Shown: in pieces, positions 20,062 to 29,521 of the stretch | How positions within the stretch are numbered: the first letter of the stretch is position 1 | Layout of the letters: the number at the start of each line of letters is the position of its first letter | Assembly (NCBI GenBank): GCA_009911035.1 | Contig: QXWO01000004.1 | Coordinates: 62,001-126,000, forward strand | Length of the DNA stretch: 64,000 bases | Direction of reading: 5' to 3' | From: Lachnospiraceae bacterium | Lineage (GTDB): Bacteria > Bacillota > Clostridia > Lachnospirales > Lachnospiraceae | Notes under the pieces: generated by a model | Told to the model about the DNA's origin: nothing | Database searches by the model: none | Seen by the model: only the letters and a program-made list of their open reading frames with translations | Translations under genes and position numbers: made by a program

Positions 20062-20305
20062 ACAAACACCTGCATTCTACCAATAAAATTCATTGTTCCT
20101 ACTTTAGTCAGGCCCTTTTACCCTTTATCCATAAAATTTTTACTGATTTAATCGTATATCATCTCGAAAACACCTTATACCGCCATGCAATAGACTTACG
20201 CTTTCACACCCACTCCCATAGATAAAAATTGCTGGACATATAGCAATATACTATCCACCTATTCTTTACTCCCCCGCCCTTTTGTGCTTTTCCTTCATGC
20301 TCACG

Positions 20306-20511
20306 GACAAGGACAGTGATATGTGTATGTGCAAGCATTATAAAAAAGCCTTTGTCGCAAGCAGGAAGGGGAATGAATTTTGCAGCCAGAAGCATAAGAA
20401 CCAGTTTAATGTCTACAAATCAGGAAAAAAGAAAAAGGGGAACAAGAGAGATGATTGAAAACAGAAATGTAAATATCATAACCGATGCGGACGGTAAAAA
20501 GCTGGTCTTGA
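20306..20511 (+). pseudogene. Remnants of two mobile-element genes
   Basis: The first frame ends at 20458 and reads CKHYKKAFVASRKGNEFC then SQKHKNQFNVYKSGKKKKG, a zinc-finger C-terminus as in DUF6076-type proteins of Lachnospiraceae mobile elements. The second begins at the ATG at 20451, overlapping the first's stop, and reads MIENRNVNIITDADGKKLV before the similarity stops. The retained ATG/TGA overlap shows that these were once translationally coupled genes. The identification is from memory. Confidence 0.5.
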
Positions 20512-20545
20512 ATTCAAAATCACACATTAGCATTTTTAATGCAAT

Positions 20546-20564
20546 GGGGGAACTTTGTTCCCCC
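20546..20564 (-). terminator. Hairpin after the chemoreceptor gene
   Basis: GGGGGAAC (20546-20553) pairs perfectly with GTTCCCCC (20557-20564). It lies 10 bases beyond the receptor stop. The downstream T-tract is poor, so termination may be partial. Confidence 0.5.
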
Positions 20565-20573
20565 GTAACTATC

Positions 20574-22685
20574 TTAAACCCGGAATACCTCCAAAAGCCC
20601 GGAAAGTTCTCCTGCGCGTTTCTCAAGGATTTCCGCCGCCTTATCCAGTTCTTCCACTGCTTTGAGCTGCTCTCTGGCAGTGGCATAGACATTTTCCGAA
20701 CCGGCTGCGGTCTGGGCCGATACTGCCGATATGGCGGATATGGCCGTAAGAGTCGCATTGCGGTCTTCTTCCATATTGGCTACGCTTTCATTGATTATAC
20801 CAAGAGCATCCAGCAGTTCAGAAACCTGCCTGCCGATTCTGTCAAAAGAGTCCGTGGTCAGGGAAACTGCCTGCTGCTGTCCGTCCACAATGCCTTCCGC
20901 CTGCCTGGCCACTGTGGAAGCTTCTTTTGTGTTCTTCTCAATCTCTTCCACTATCCGGGCAATCTGGCTGGCAGACTGGATGGATTCGTCAGCCAGCTTC
21001 TTGATCTCCATAGCCACCACGGCAAATCCCCGTCCTGCATTTCCTGCCCTGGCCGCCTCAATAGACGCATTCAGGGACAAAAGGGTGGTCTGTTCCGCTA
21101 TTTCGTTGATCGTCTCAATGATCATTCCAATGGACCTTGACTTCTCCTCCAGATTGCCTATTACATCAATAATGTTGGATGTTATGGTAATGGTAGCGCC
21201 TGTGCTGTCCTTTAACCGGACCACAGAATCCATACCTGTCTCAATCACCTGTTCTGCCCCCTTGGCCAGCACATTGATCTGCCCCGAATTCTCAGCTACC
21301 TGACCAATCCTCAAAGACAGCGCATCCATCTGCCTCATACAGTCTTCCGACTCATCATCCATCTTTCCGATTCCCTGCTTCATGTCAGAAATCTCTGTCT
21401 GTATGCCCCGGGAGGAAGTCAAAAAGCTGTCGGAGGCCGCCGTCATCCCGCCTACCGCACCAGTCAGCTCCGCATTCACGTCCTTCAGCCCGGTAACAAG
21501 GGTTTTCATGTGGGTGGCCATGTCGGTAACGCCTTCTGCAAGAAGCTTAAATTCATCCTTCCGTCTCGTCTTTACCTCCACCGTAAGATCTCCTTCAGAA
21601 ATCTTTTTCAGCTTATGAATCATATCGTAAATAGCGCCGCCATACTGTCTGGCCAGCATGGAGCCAAGCAATACCGCAATCAGACTGGCCAGCACCACAA
21701 GGGCCATGGAAAATCTCTGTATATCCACAGTCTGGCCAATAATCGTCTCTCTTGGCACCAATGCGCAGATCAGGGCATCCCTGCCCTCAAGTCTGGAATA
21801 AAGGAAAAGATACTTATTATCCTCCACATAGGAAAAACCGTTTCCTTCCTCCCCTGCAAAAGCTTCCTCCACATAGGGCTTTCCTGCAAAAACAGGTCCT
21901 TCTGCTTCTTCCGACAAAGAAGATAAGTACTCTCCCCCGTCGCAGGTAAGGAATCCCACTATACTTCCCTGTCCGGCATCTAAGGAAGACAGGGCGTCAT
22001 CAATCACATTTCTGTCTATATCTACGATCATGATAGCGCCTGCATTGTTGACATACCTTGCAAGCCTCGCCCCATACTTGCCGGAATCCGTACTTAACTG
22101 CCCGTCCACCGGACACTGGTTGCCAAACAGGTAAAATTTATACTGGTCATTTTTAACCATTTCCCCCTGATGGGTCTGGATGTAAGCCGTAAGCAGTTTT
22201 TCTTCCGCAGCCTGGGATGTGACAATGGACTGCTGGGTGTCTGACAGAAAATAAATATTGGAAACCAGTGCATCCGTCGTCACCGCATGGCTAAATTTAT
22301 CCCTATAATCCTTGGGTACAAAAGCGTGCTTTACATTGTCGCCGTCCATCAGTCCTTTAAAAAACTGCAGCAGCGAGTCTTCATTCAAATAGGACTTATA
22401 ATTGGACTGCACTGTATCAAAAACCAGTGTCAGATACTGATTTATCATATCTATGGTCTGGTCTGCCGAAGTTTCATAACTTGCAATGATCTGGGTGGAG
22501 GCTTTCTGGTAAGAAACCACACCTAAAATTATAATAAAAAGAACAGGGATCAGAAAAGATGTTATCAGCTTAAAACGAATCCGCCTCCAGAAAGGAATAG
22601 GATTTCTACCCCTCTTTTTTGTGCCGGGCTGCGCGTCCGGTAACGTTACCGATTTTGTTTTTATGCTACTTCTTCTGCTCTCCAC
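20574..22685 (-). CDS. Methyl-accepting chemotaxis protein
   Basis: This 703-residue receptor has a cytoplasmic, basic N-terminus, a first helix at about 38-58, a dCache-like extracellular sensing domain (about 60-325), a second helix at about 326-345, a HAMP domain, and a long helical signalling domain. The hairpin tip contains [20 protein letters not shown], the CheA/CheW contact region. It should relay a small-molecule signal to the chemotaxis machinery. It is a single gene with no other che genes nearby. The ligand is unknown. Confidence 0.95.
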   Translation of the reverse strand: MESRRSSIKTKSVTLPDAQPGTKKRGRNPIPFWRRIRFKLITSFLIPVLFIIILGVVSYQKASTQIIASYETSADQTIDMINQYLTLVFDTVQSNYKSYLNEDSLLQFFKGLMDGDNVKHAFVPKDYRDKFSHAVTTDALVSNIYFLSDTQQSIVTSQAAEEKLLTAYIQTHQGEMVKNDQYKFYLFGNQCPVDGQLSTDSGKYGARLARYVNNAGAIMIVDIDRNVIDDALSSLDAGQGSIVGFLTCDGGEYLSSLSEEAEGPVFAGKPYVEEAFAGEEGNGFSYVEDNKYLFLYSRLEGRDALICALVPRETIIGQTVDIQRFSMALVVLASLIAVLLGSMLARQYGGAIYDMIHKLKKISEGDLTVEVKTRRKDEFKLLAEGVTDMATHMKTLVTGLKDVNAELTGAVGGMTAASDSFLTSSRGIQTEISDMKQGIGKMDDESEDCMRQMDALSLRIGQVAENSGQINVLAKGAEQVIETGMDSVVRLKDSTGATITITSNIIDVIGNLEEKSRSIGMIIETINEIAEQTTLLSLNASIEAARAGNAGRGFAVVAMEIKKLADESIQSASQIARIVEEIEKNTKEASTVARQAEGIVDGQQQAVSLTTDSFDRIGRQVSELLDALGIINESVANMEEDRNATLTAISAISAVSAQTAAGSENVYATAREQLKAVEELDKAAEILEKRAGELSGLLEVFRV

Positions 22686-22821
22686 TTTATAACCCTCCTT
22701 ATGTAGTTTATACCCCGGTTTTTTATAATATTTTACCAGATTTCCTTACACATTTCTACCCAATATAAAAAAATTATGCGCCAGCGGGCAGGAAAGTAAT
22801 GTCTGCATCTTTATCCGCTAA

Positions 22822-22968
22822 ATCCGGCAGCAAACTGCGGTCCGGGAACTGGACAAGGGTATCTTAAACCGCCTTGTAAGAGGGATTCTGACTTGGGAAG
22901 ATGAAAAAAGCCCTTTCATGAGACGGCTGCCTTTTTGGATTGCTGGTAAACTGGAATTTGAGGTCTAA
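22822..22968 (+). pseudogene. Possible gene remnant, no start codon
   Basis: In the 495-base gap between the chemoreceptor and the acetyltransferase, one 48-codon open frame reads plausibly as protein (GILNRLVRGILTWEDEKSPF, then MRRLPFWIAGKLEFEV, stop). It has no ATG and no ribosome site. I do not recognise it, and it may be chance. I see nothing else in this gap apart from the likely acetyltransferase promoter. Confidence 0.25.
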
Positions 22969-23180
22969 AACTCATACTTTTGCCGCAGTTTATGCAAAGA
23001 AAATAGCATTTTTCGAAAACATTCCAAACAGCTCACCCTATCCCGCTTGTTTTGTGTTATACTGTTTTATATGATTTTGCTTCCCTTATTTTTCTTATCA
23101 GAGTTCGAAATGCCCTGTGGAAAAATATAAACAAGGGAAACTTTAAAGGAAAGTTCATCAGAATTTGTGAGGAAACCCAT

Positions 23181-23666
23181 ATGATTAGAATAAGACCGTA
23201 TAAAGCTTCGGATGTAAATACGATATTATCGTGGTGTCAGGATGAAAAAACATTTTATCAATGGACCGCAGGCATGCTTGGTAATTATCCTATAACCGAA
23301 AATGAATTTCGTGGTGTTGAATCTCTAATGCCCTTTACAGCGTTTGATGAAATAGGTATTATTGGCTTTTTTACATTAAGAAATCCTAATGAATCATTGG
23401 ATGAACTACGCTTTGGATTTGTTATTGTAAATCCTAATAAGAGAGGAAAAGGCTATGGAAAAGCCATGCTTCAGTTAGGACTAAAATTTGTATTTGAAAT
23501 ATATGGAGCTAAAAAAGCATCCCTGGGTGTTTTCGAGAATAATCTTCCAGCCTATTACTGTTATAAAGCGGCCGGCTTTAGGGATGTAATTCTTGATACA
23601 GTGGAAAAATATAGTGTCCTGGGTGAAGAATGGAAGTGCAAAGAATTGGTTATAGAAAATATATAA
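23181..23666 (+). CDS. GNAT-family N-acetyltransferase
   Basis: This is an acetyltransferase of about 161 residues. It begins MIRIRPYKASDVNTILSWC, and its acetyl-CoA loop region reads VNPNKRGKGYGKAMLQLG (R/QxxGxG/A motif). ENNLPAYYCYKAAGF is the usual C-terminal strand-helix. The start at 23181 is supported by GTGAGGAAA and removes an unsupported N-terminal extension. It transfers acetyl from acetyl-CoA to an amine, with the substrate unknown. It is a plus-strand single gene followed by a strong terminator. Confidence 0.88.
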   Translation: MIRIRPYKASDVNTILSWCQDEKTFYQWTAGMLGNYPITENEFRGVESLMPFTAFDEIGIIGFFTLRNPNESLDELRFGFVIVNPNKRGKGYGKAMLQLGLKFVFEIYGAKKASLGVFENNLPAYYCYKAAGFRDVILDTVEKYSVLGEEWKCKELVIENI

Positions 23667-23857
23667 ATTCCGGCTTATAGAATCACAGCCAGCTAAAAGT
23701 CGGACAACAGCCGCATATAGTGTTTGCAGATGAAGCATTGTCATGACATACGCTGATACAGTAAAAAGGCGCGGCGAAGCACAACAGTGTTTGATTAAAG
23801 GCTTCTTTGCGAAGCGTACTTTAATGCCAGAGCAAATACGCTCTAACTGTGGATAAA

Positions 23858-23893
23858 CGGCATAAAACATTGACCCGTCAATGTCTTATGCCG
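23858..23893 (+). terminator. Strong hairpin downstream of the GNAT gene
   Basis: CGGCATAAAACATTGA pairs with TCAATGTCTTATGCCG (one G-T pair) around a CCCG loop, and CTTTATAT follows. The symmetric stem could also stop transcripts coming from the opposite side. Confidence 0.65.
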
Positions 23894-23957
23894 CTTTATA
23901 TGTATACTTATGGAAAACTTTGCCGCAGGAACCATAAAATATATACAAGCCTTCCCG

Positions 23958-24071
23958 TCAGTCCTCTATATCCTGGTCCGCCGCTACTGCTGAAACCACG
24001 GAAGAAACCACTGATACTACAACTGCTATAATTATGATCAACAAACCGCCGCCTAATATTACAAATCCCAT
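23958..24071 (-). CDS. Small hydrophobic membrane protein, 37 residues
   Basis: The frame reads MGFVILGGGLLIIIIAVV, then VSVVSSVVSAVAADQDIED. It has one strongly hydrophobic helix (about 3-30) and an acidic tail. The ATG is preceded by AAAGGAG with seven bases spacing, and a consensus promoter lies 45 bases upstream. Similar 30-40-residue helices with acidic ends occur in Lachnospiraceae as I recall, but no function is known to me. It could be a regulatory micropeptide or a toxin-like peptide. It lies downstream of a vanR stub and a kinase gene on the same strand. Confidence 0.7.
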   Translation of the reverse strand: MGFVILGGGLLIIIIAVVVSVVSSVVSAVAADQDIED

Positions 24072-24114
24072 TTTTGTATCTCCTTTACAAATGCTGTATC
24101 CTTACTGCAAATTT

Positions 24115-24143
24115 ATTGTACTAAATCCTGGAGAGATTTTCAA
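24115..24143 (-). promoter_or_regulatory. Promoter of the 37-residue membrane protein
   Basis: On the minus strand TTGAAA (24138-24143) and TACAAT (24115-24120) are exactly 17 bases apart. The next gene downstream is the small membrane protein. Confidence 0.65.
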
Positions 24144-24156
24144 CTATAAAAATAGA

Positions 24157-24213
24157 TTAATTTTTATCCGCAATTTCAGTTTCATCATCAACAATCAATA
24201 TTTTATCAGACAT
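24157..24213 (-). pseudogene. VanR-type response regulator stub
   Basis: The frame reads MSDKILIVDDETEIADKN and stops. The first 16 residues match the start of VanR-type regulators (compare MNEKILIVDDEKEIAD in the intact regulator ending at 20061), so this is the 5' end of a second, different copy. No ribosome site is seen. It must be the relic of a deletion. Confidence 0.65.
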
Positions 24214-24296
24214 TAAAACAGCTGGTTTAAAACTACTATATAATAAAAATCGATGTAAAATTTTGATTTTAATGATAAATTCTATTAATATTTCTT

Positions 24297-25124
24297 TTAC
24301 TTCGCCATATAGAAATAAAAGATGCTTCCCTCCCCATGCTTTGACTTTACCTTCACATATCCTCCCTGTCTGGTGGCAATCTCCCTGACCAGATACAGCC
24401 CGATTCCCACGCCTTTTTCCCCTGCCACTTCCCGGCTTCTATAAAACCGTTCAAAGACTTGTGCCTGTTCCTCCTCTCTGATACCAATTCCACAGTCAGC
24501 CACCTGCACCGCCGCAAACATCTGGTAGTCAGTCACACTAACCTGTACCTGGCTGCCTGCCGGACTGTATTTTACTGCATTGTCAATCAGATTGCCTACT
24601 GCTTCCTCAGTCCATTTCCTGTCAAAGCAGGCGTCAGCTTCCGTCTCCTTTACGGTAATTTCTATCTGCTTTTTCAAAGCTGCTTCCTGGACGTCAGCAG
24701 CTGCGGCCAGAATACAGGGCATGACAGGCTGCTTCTTCGTCTGCAAAACAAGGATATCGCTTTCCAGCCGGGACGCCTTCACCATCGACCGAATGAGAAA
24801 GTCCAGTTTTTCCGACTGTTCCCTAATGTTCTCCACGATAGGCAAAAGCTCCGGGTCTGTCTCCTTTTCCTGCAAGATCTGCGAATACAGCAGTATGTTG
24901 GCAATGGGTGTTTTCGTCTGATGGGAAATGTCGGAAATCAGCATCTTGATTTTGTCCTGCTCCTCCATTAACCTGTGTCTGGAGCTTACCGAAGATGACA
25001 AAAAATGCTTCCACTTCGCCTCTAGTCTGGAAAGCCTGCTTTCATCATAATGTTCTTCCTCAAAACTATCATTTATGGCCTCTTCCAGCATTGCTTCCAG
25101 CCGTCTCATTGTGCCAAATCTCAT
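24297..25124 (-). CDS. Soluble sensor histidine kinase
   Basis: This 275-residue kinase has no membrane helix. An N-terminal helical linker (about 1-60) leads to HisKA with the phospho-acceptor in ISDISHQTKTPIANILLYSQ, then HATPase_c (NLIDNAVKYSPAG, ADCGIGIREEE, GVGIGLYLVREIA). The start, three bases after the regulator stop, has a GGGGTAAAGG site. Kinases of this branch usually sit with an FtsX-type ABC transporter; none follows here, only a vanR stub and a tiny membrane gene. What it senses is unknown. Confidence 0.9.
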   Translation of the reverse strand: MRFGTMRRLEAMLEEAINDSFEEEHYDESRLSRLEAKWKHFLSSSVSSRHRLMEEQDKIKMLISDISHQTKTPIANILLYSQILQEKETDPELLPIVENIREQSEKLDFLIRSMVKASRLESDILVLQTKKQPVMPCILAAAADVQEAALKKQIEITVKETEADACFDRKWTEEAVGNLIDNAVKYSPAGSQVQVSVTDYQMFAAVQVADCGIGIREEEQAQVFERFYRSREVAGEKGVGIGLYLVREIATRQGGYVKVKSKHGEGSIFYFYMAK

Positions 25125-25127
25125 CCT

Positions 25128-25802
25128 TTACCCCTTCCACACATAACCCTTTCCATATACCGTCTGCAGATGTCCCTCACCCTTCTCTTTCAATTTACTC
25201 CTCAGCCTGCCCACTGCTACGGACAGAGCATTTTCATCCACATACTCCGCCCCGTCCGTCCATATCCGGTCAATCAGCGTTTCCCTGCTTAGGACAATAT
25301 TTTTATTTTCCACCAGGAGCTGTAACAGCTTCAGTTCTGTTTTACTTAAAATAACTTCTTCCTCGCCCTTTTTTACCAGCATCTCCTCAAAGGAAAAAAG
25401 CAAATCATCAAACCGGTAAACACTCTTTTTTTCCCTGTCTTTCGTGTTCTTCATTGCCTTGTCGATTCTGGCCCGCAGCACCATCAGACTGAACGGTTTA
25501 GTAATATAATCCTCCGCGCCAAGGGTAAGCCCCCGCACCTCATCCATCTCAAGGTCATTAGCCGTTAAGATGATAACCGGAGTGTCCCCGCTGCTCTTTA
25601 CCTCTTTGAGAAGGTCATAGCCGCTGCCGTCCGGCAGATTGATGTCTAGCAGGATCAGATCAAAGTCATCTCCCGCCTTAAGTTCTTCCCTTGCCTTCTC
25701 CATGCTCTCACACAGAAAAAAAACAAAGTCATCCCGCCGCAGCGCAAGTTCAATTCCTTCCCTAAGCCCCCTGTCATCCTCAACCACCAATATCTTTTTC
25801 AT
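25128..25802 (-). CDS. OmpR-family response regulator
   Basis: This protein of about 224 residues starts MKKILVVEDDRGLREGIELAL. Its phospho-Asp lies in LILLDINLPDGSGYD, a switch Lys in ITKPFSLMVL, and a winged helix ends VYGKGYVWKG. The ATG at 25802 has a GGAGAAC site; an extended frame overlapping the upstream gene is unlikely. It pairs with the soluble kinase encoded directly downstream. Confidence 0.94.
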   Translation of the reverse strand: MKKILVVEDDRGLREGIELALRRDDFVFFLCESMEKAREELKAGDDFDLILLDINLPDGSGYDLLKEVKSSGDTPVIILTANDLEMDEVRGLTLGAEDYITKPFSLMVLRARIDKAMKNTKDREKKSVYRFDDLLFSFEEMLVKKGEEEVILSKTELKLLQLLVENKNIVLSRETLIDRIWTDGAEYVDENALSVAVGRLRSKLKEKGEGHLQTVYGKGYVWKG

Positions 25803-25831
25803 TTCTGTTCTCCACGATTTATCATTTTCCT

Positions 25832-27331
25832 TCAGGGACAGGCGTTCTTTGTTTCCCTGTCGACAGCCTCGGAAAGCCATTCCACCAGCCGAAGCTCCAC
25901 CTTTCCCTCCCCGGCCATATTTTTAAGAATGCCTATTGCTTTTTCCTTGGACATGGGCTTTTTGTAAGGACGGTCTGTGGCTGTCAGTGCATCGTAAATA
26001 TCTGCCACAGTAAGGATACGTGTCTCTAGGTCAAGCTCATCCCCCGCAAGCTGCATGGGGTAGCCGCTGCCGTCCAGATATTCGTGATGGGCCGCCGCCC
26101 ACCTTGGCACATCCGCAAAATTTCTGTGAAACCGGACCTTTTCCAGTATTTTTTCCGTCATCACCACATGATTTTCCATTGTCTTCCTGTCTTTGTCCGT
26201 AAGCGTCCCCCTGCGTATGCCCAAATAGTCTGCCTCCTGCTGGGTAATATACTTCGTAACCCTTCCATCCTCCCGGACATGTTCCTTCTTGGCCAGGCGG
26301 CACACCCTCTCATAGCTTTCATCGTCCAAATATCCCACACTGTCAATTTTGTGGATAAAGGCAAGTTCAGATTCCAGGTCTTCTATGTATCTTCCGTACT
26401 CTGCCTTTGTAATCCGTCCCAAAAGCAAATCAATCTCATAAAGAGCTTTCAGATATTCAAACCGGGCCTCTACCACCCTTACCTGACTGTCCAGGCGTGT
26501 GCCCCGGTTCATAATGCTCCGGGGCACTACTATTTTCCCGATATCGTGAAGCAATGCCGCAAGCCGCAGTTTACGCTTTCTTTCATAGTCAAAGTCTTCC
26601 TCGCACTTTCCCTCTTTATGCATACAGGAAATATAATCCGCTAAAAGCTCCGCATACTTTTCAACATTTCTGGTATGGGCAGCGTTATAAGGCGTCCTCT
26701 CGTCCAGGGCCGTTGTAAGGGCCTCTACAAAAGAATACATCTGCGCTTTGAGTTCCTCCATGTAGGAAATGTTAGTCAGTTCAATGGCTGCTATGGCCCC
26801 CAGAGAGCGGATAATAATATTGTACTGTTTATCAAAGGGAATCACCTTCCCTTCCCCGTCCATGGCATTGATAAGCTGCAATACCCCAATCAGCTCATTT
26901 TCACTGTTTTCCAATGGAATCACCAACTGGGACTGCGTATGACAGCCTGTCAGATCATCAAAATCTTTCTGGGCAAAACAAATGCTGGACGGCTTATTGT
27001 AACTAGAGCTTCCCTGCCCGCCAGCCGGCACATTGACAATTTCCCGGTGGATAGCCGTATAGGCGCATACATTTTCCTCTGCCATGGGAACAGGAGGCAT
27101 ATCCGTAATCGGTTCCCCATTTTCTCCCCTGCTTACACCTGTGGAAAGAATTTTTATAATCTTATATGTCAGCCCGCCATTCTCGTACAGATACAGGATA
27201 CCTGCATCGCAATTGGTGATCTCCATTCCTTTTTCGAGAATAGAGGACAAAAGGCGGTTCCTGTCCTTTTCCGTGGAAAGCTTGATTCCTATTTTTAAAA
27301 TTTGCTTAAAGTCTTCGTATTCCAGATACAT
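25832..27331 (-). CDS. GAF and HD-GYP domain protein (putative cyclic-di-GMP phosphodiesterase)
   Basis: In this 499-residue protein an N-terminal GAF domain (about 20-175) senses an unknown ligand, and an HD-GYP domain (about 205-490) should hydrolyse cyclic-di-GMP. The metal-binding HD pair is in LAALLHDIGKIVVP, and the signature region reads HHEYLDGSGYP. An unusual insertion of about 90 residues (roughly 285-375, with LLGRITKAEYGRYIEDLE) splits the HD-GYP core before the second half. It ends 29 bases before the regulator start and may be cotranscribed with it. Confidence 0.92.
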   Translation of the reverse strand: MYLEYEDFKQILKIGIKLSTEKDRNRLLSSILEKGMEITNCDAGILYLYENGGLTYKIIKILSTGVSRGENGEPITDMPPVPMAEENVCAYTAIHREIVNVPAGGQGSSSYNKPSSICFAQKDFDDLTGCHTQSQLVIPLENSENELIGVLQLINAMDGEGKVIPFDKQYNIIIRSLGAIAAIELTNISYMEELKAQMYSFVEALTTALDERTPYNAAHTRNVEKYAELLADYISCMHKEGKCEEDFDYERKRKLRLAALLHDIGKIVVPRSIMNRGTRLDSQVRVVEARFEYLKALYEIDLLLGRITKAEYGRYIEDLESELAFIHKIDSVGYLDDESYERVCRLAKKEHVREDGRVTKYITQQEADYLGIRRGTLTDKDRKTMENHVVMTEKILEKVRFHRNFADVPRWAAAHHEYLDGSGYPMQLAGDELDLETRILTVADIYDALTATDRPYKKPMSKEKAIGILKNMAGEGKVELRLVEWLSEAVDRETKNACP

Positions 27332-27525
27332 TTTCTTTCTCCCTGCTTTGTTGCCAATTTCATTTATAGTTTACTATTCTGACTATAATATTTCAATCCT
27401 TTTCTATTTCTACGAAAACATTCAAAAATATAAATTCCGGTACAGAACCAGAATGTATGGAAGGTGATAAATTGCTTCACAAAATGGTACACAGATTGGT
27501 ATGCACTCTGCAAGCCAAATTATAG

Positions 27526-27560
27526 AAAAAAAAACTGGTAAGAACTAAAGTTCTTACCAG
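27526..27560 (-). terminator. Intrinsic terminator of the butyryl-CoA operon
   Basis: On the minus strand CTGGTAAGAAC, loop TTTA and GTTCTTACCAG form a perfect 11-base stem followed by a run of nine T. It lies 15 bases beyond the etfA stop. Confidence 0.93.
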
Positions 27561-27574
27561 CTTTACTTAAACGA

Positions 27575-28618
27575 TTATTTTGCAGCTATTTCAGCTTTTA
27601 ATCTTTCTGTCAGAGCAGGAACGATCTTATTTAAGTCACCTACGATACCGTAGTCAGCTACATCAAAGATAGGCGCTGTTTCATCTTTGTTGATGGCAAC
27701 AATGATGTCAGCTTCTTCCATACCAGCCACGTGCTGGATTGCTCCGGAGATACCGATTGCAAAGTATACATTGGGACGTACTGTCTTACCAGTCTGGCCA
27801 ACCTGTAAATCCTTGGGTTTCCAGCCTGCATCCACAACTGCACGTGAGCAGCTTACTGTACCGCCAAGAACTTCTGCAAGATCTTCAAGAATCTTGAAGT
27901 TTTCAGGGCTTCCAACACCACGGCCGCCGGATACAAGAATTTTTGCATCCATGATATCTGCAACATCAGAAACTGCCTTTACAACTTCCAGAATTTCTAC
28001 ATACTTGTCATTGGGTGTGAATCCAGGATTGAACTCAACAACAACTGCTTTCTTTCCTTCTTCCCTGGGTGCTTTCTGCATAACGCCCGGACGTACGGTA
28101 GCCATCTGAGGACGGAAATCAGGGCAGGCAATGGTAGCGATCGTATTGCCGCCGAATGCAGGACGGGTCATGAGCAACTGGTTGTGAAGCTGTTCTCTTC
28201 CCGGAATCGGGTTGATCGGGAAATCACCGATATCAAGCTGTGTACAGTCTGCTGTAAGTCCTGTATGTATTCTTGCGGATACCCTGGGTCCAAGGTCACG
28301 GCCGATTGCGGTAGCGCCTACCAGGAAAATCTCAGGCTTGAATTCATTAATAACAGAAGAAAGTGCATGTGCATAAGGCTCTGTCCTGTATTCTTTCAGT
28401 TCCGGGTCATCTACAACGATAACCTTATCAGCGCCATACTCTGCAAGTTCGTCAGCAAGCCCTTTTACATCGCTTCCTACCAGAACTGCCGTTACTTCTG
28501 TATTCAAATCTTTTGCAAGGTCTTTGCCCTTGCCAACTAACTCTAAAGCGATTCCACTAAGTACATTGTCTACCTGCTGGGCAAAGACAAATACTCCCTT
28601 ATAATCTTGAATATTCAT
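27575..28618 (-). CDS. etfA: Electron transfer flavoprotein, alpha subunit
   Basis: This 347-residue subunit has the C-terminal FAD-binding domain with VSGGRGVGSPENFK, GQTGKTVRPN and AIGISGAIQHVAGM. With EtfB it takes electrons in the Bcd-Etf complex, where crotonyl-CoA reduction by NADH is coupled to ferredoxin reduction (flavin-based electron bifurcation in clostridia). It is the last gene of the thl-crt-hbd-bcd-etfB-etfA operon and begins 21 bases after etfB. Confidence 0.96.
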   Translation of the reverse strand: MNIQDYKGVFVFAQQVDNVLSGIALELVGKGKDLAKDLNTEVTAVLVGSDVKGLADELAEYGADKVIVVDDPELKEYRTEPYAHALSSVINEFKPEIFLVGATAIGRDLGPRVSARIHTGLTADCTQLDIGDFPINPIPGREQLHNQLLMTRPAFGGNTIATIACPDFRPQMATVRPGVMQKAPREEGKKAVVVEFNPGFTPNDKYVEILEVVKAVSDVADIMDAKILVSGGRGVGSPENFKILEDLAEVLGGTVSCSRAVVDAGWKPKDLQVGQTGKTVRPNVYFAIGISGAIQHVAGMEEADIIVAINKDETAPIFDVADYGIVGDLNKIVPALTERLKAEIAAK

Positions 28619-28639
28619 TTTGAACCTCCATTATTGTAT

Positions 28640-29422
28640 TTAGATAACGTGTTTTGCTTTTAATTTATCAATAATATATTCTACGGATTCTGTAGGATCA
28701 AGAACAACCTTTTCTCCTGCTCCCTTTCTAACCTTATCGGAAGCCTTGGCAATCTGGGTAGGTGATCCTTTAAGTCCTAAGTTGGAGTCTTCCACGTCAA
28801 CCAGGTTTGCTCTTCCCCATACAGTGATTTCTGCACTGTAAGCGTCGAAAATTCCGCCGGGAGTCATATAACGGGGCTCATTTAATTCAGCAAGGGCTGT
28901 GATCAGGCAGGGCATTTTTGCCTTTAATACATGATATCTGTCATCATACTGACGCTCAACAATTACGCTGTCGCCCTCGATCTGAATCTTCTGTGCGTAG
29001 GAAATAACAGGGATTCCAAGGTGCTCGGAAATCTGGGGACCAACCTGTGCGGTATCTCCGTCGATAGCCTGACGTCCTGTGATGATCAAATCATATTCCA
29101 GATTGCGGATCGCTCCTGCCAATGTCTGGGAAGTTGCCCATGTATCTGCACCGCCGAGAACTCTGTCTGTTACAAGGATTCCCTTATCTGCGCCCATAGC
29201 CATTGCCTCGCGGAGAACTTCTTCTGCCTTGGGAAGTCCCATAGTAACAACTGTTACTTCTGCGCCATACTGATCTTTTAATCTAAGTGCTGCTTCCAAA
29301 CCTGCTTTGTCGTCAGGATTCATGATTGTGAGCATTGCACCTCTGTCAAGTGTACCATCAGGATTAAACTTAACGCCACCCTTGGTATCAGGTACCTGTT
29401 TAACACAAACAACAATTTTCAT
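28640..29422 (-). CDS. etfB: Electron transfer flavoprotein, beta subunit
   Basis: This 260-residue subunit starts MKIVVCVKQVPDTKGGVKFN. It contains GRQAIDGDTAQVGPQISEHL, the loop that binds the flavin or AMP in the bifurcating complex, and ends with a long C-terminal arm. It pairs with EtfA, encoded downstream, to serve butyryl-CoA dehydrogenase. The leader has a clean GGAGAG site. Confidence 0.96.
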   Translation of the reverse strand: MKIVVCVKQVPDTKGGVKFNPDGTLDRGAMLTIMNPDDKAGLEAALRLKDQYGAEVTVVTMGLPKAEEVLREAMAMGADKGILVTDRVLGGADTWATSQTLAGAIRNLEYDLIITGRQAIDGDTAQVGPQISEHLGIPVISYAQKIQIEGDSVIVERQYDDRYHVLKAKMPCLITALAELNEPRYMTPGGIFDAYSAEITVWGRANLVDVEDSNLGLKGSPTQIAKASDKVRKGAGEKVVLDPTESVEYIIDKLKAKHVI

Positions 29423-29521
29423 TGTATTATCTCTCCTTATAAATTAATCTTTTTTGTATGTGCCATTACCCTGCGTAACCGGCACTGGAAAATGCCCGTG
29501 TTTTTATTTACTTATCAACGG

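Noticed and set aside
27000-27340. Plus-strand frames antisense to the HD-GYP gene, etf and thl genes
   Set aside because: They are shadows of well-supported minus-strand genes with strong motifs; none has a ribosome site with family similarity.
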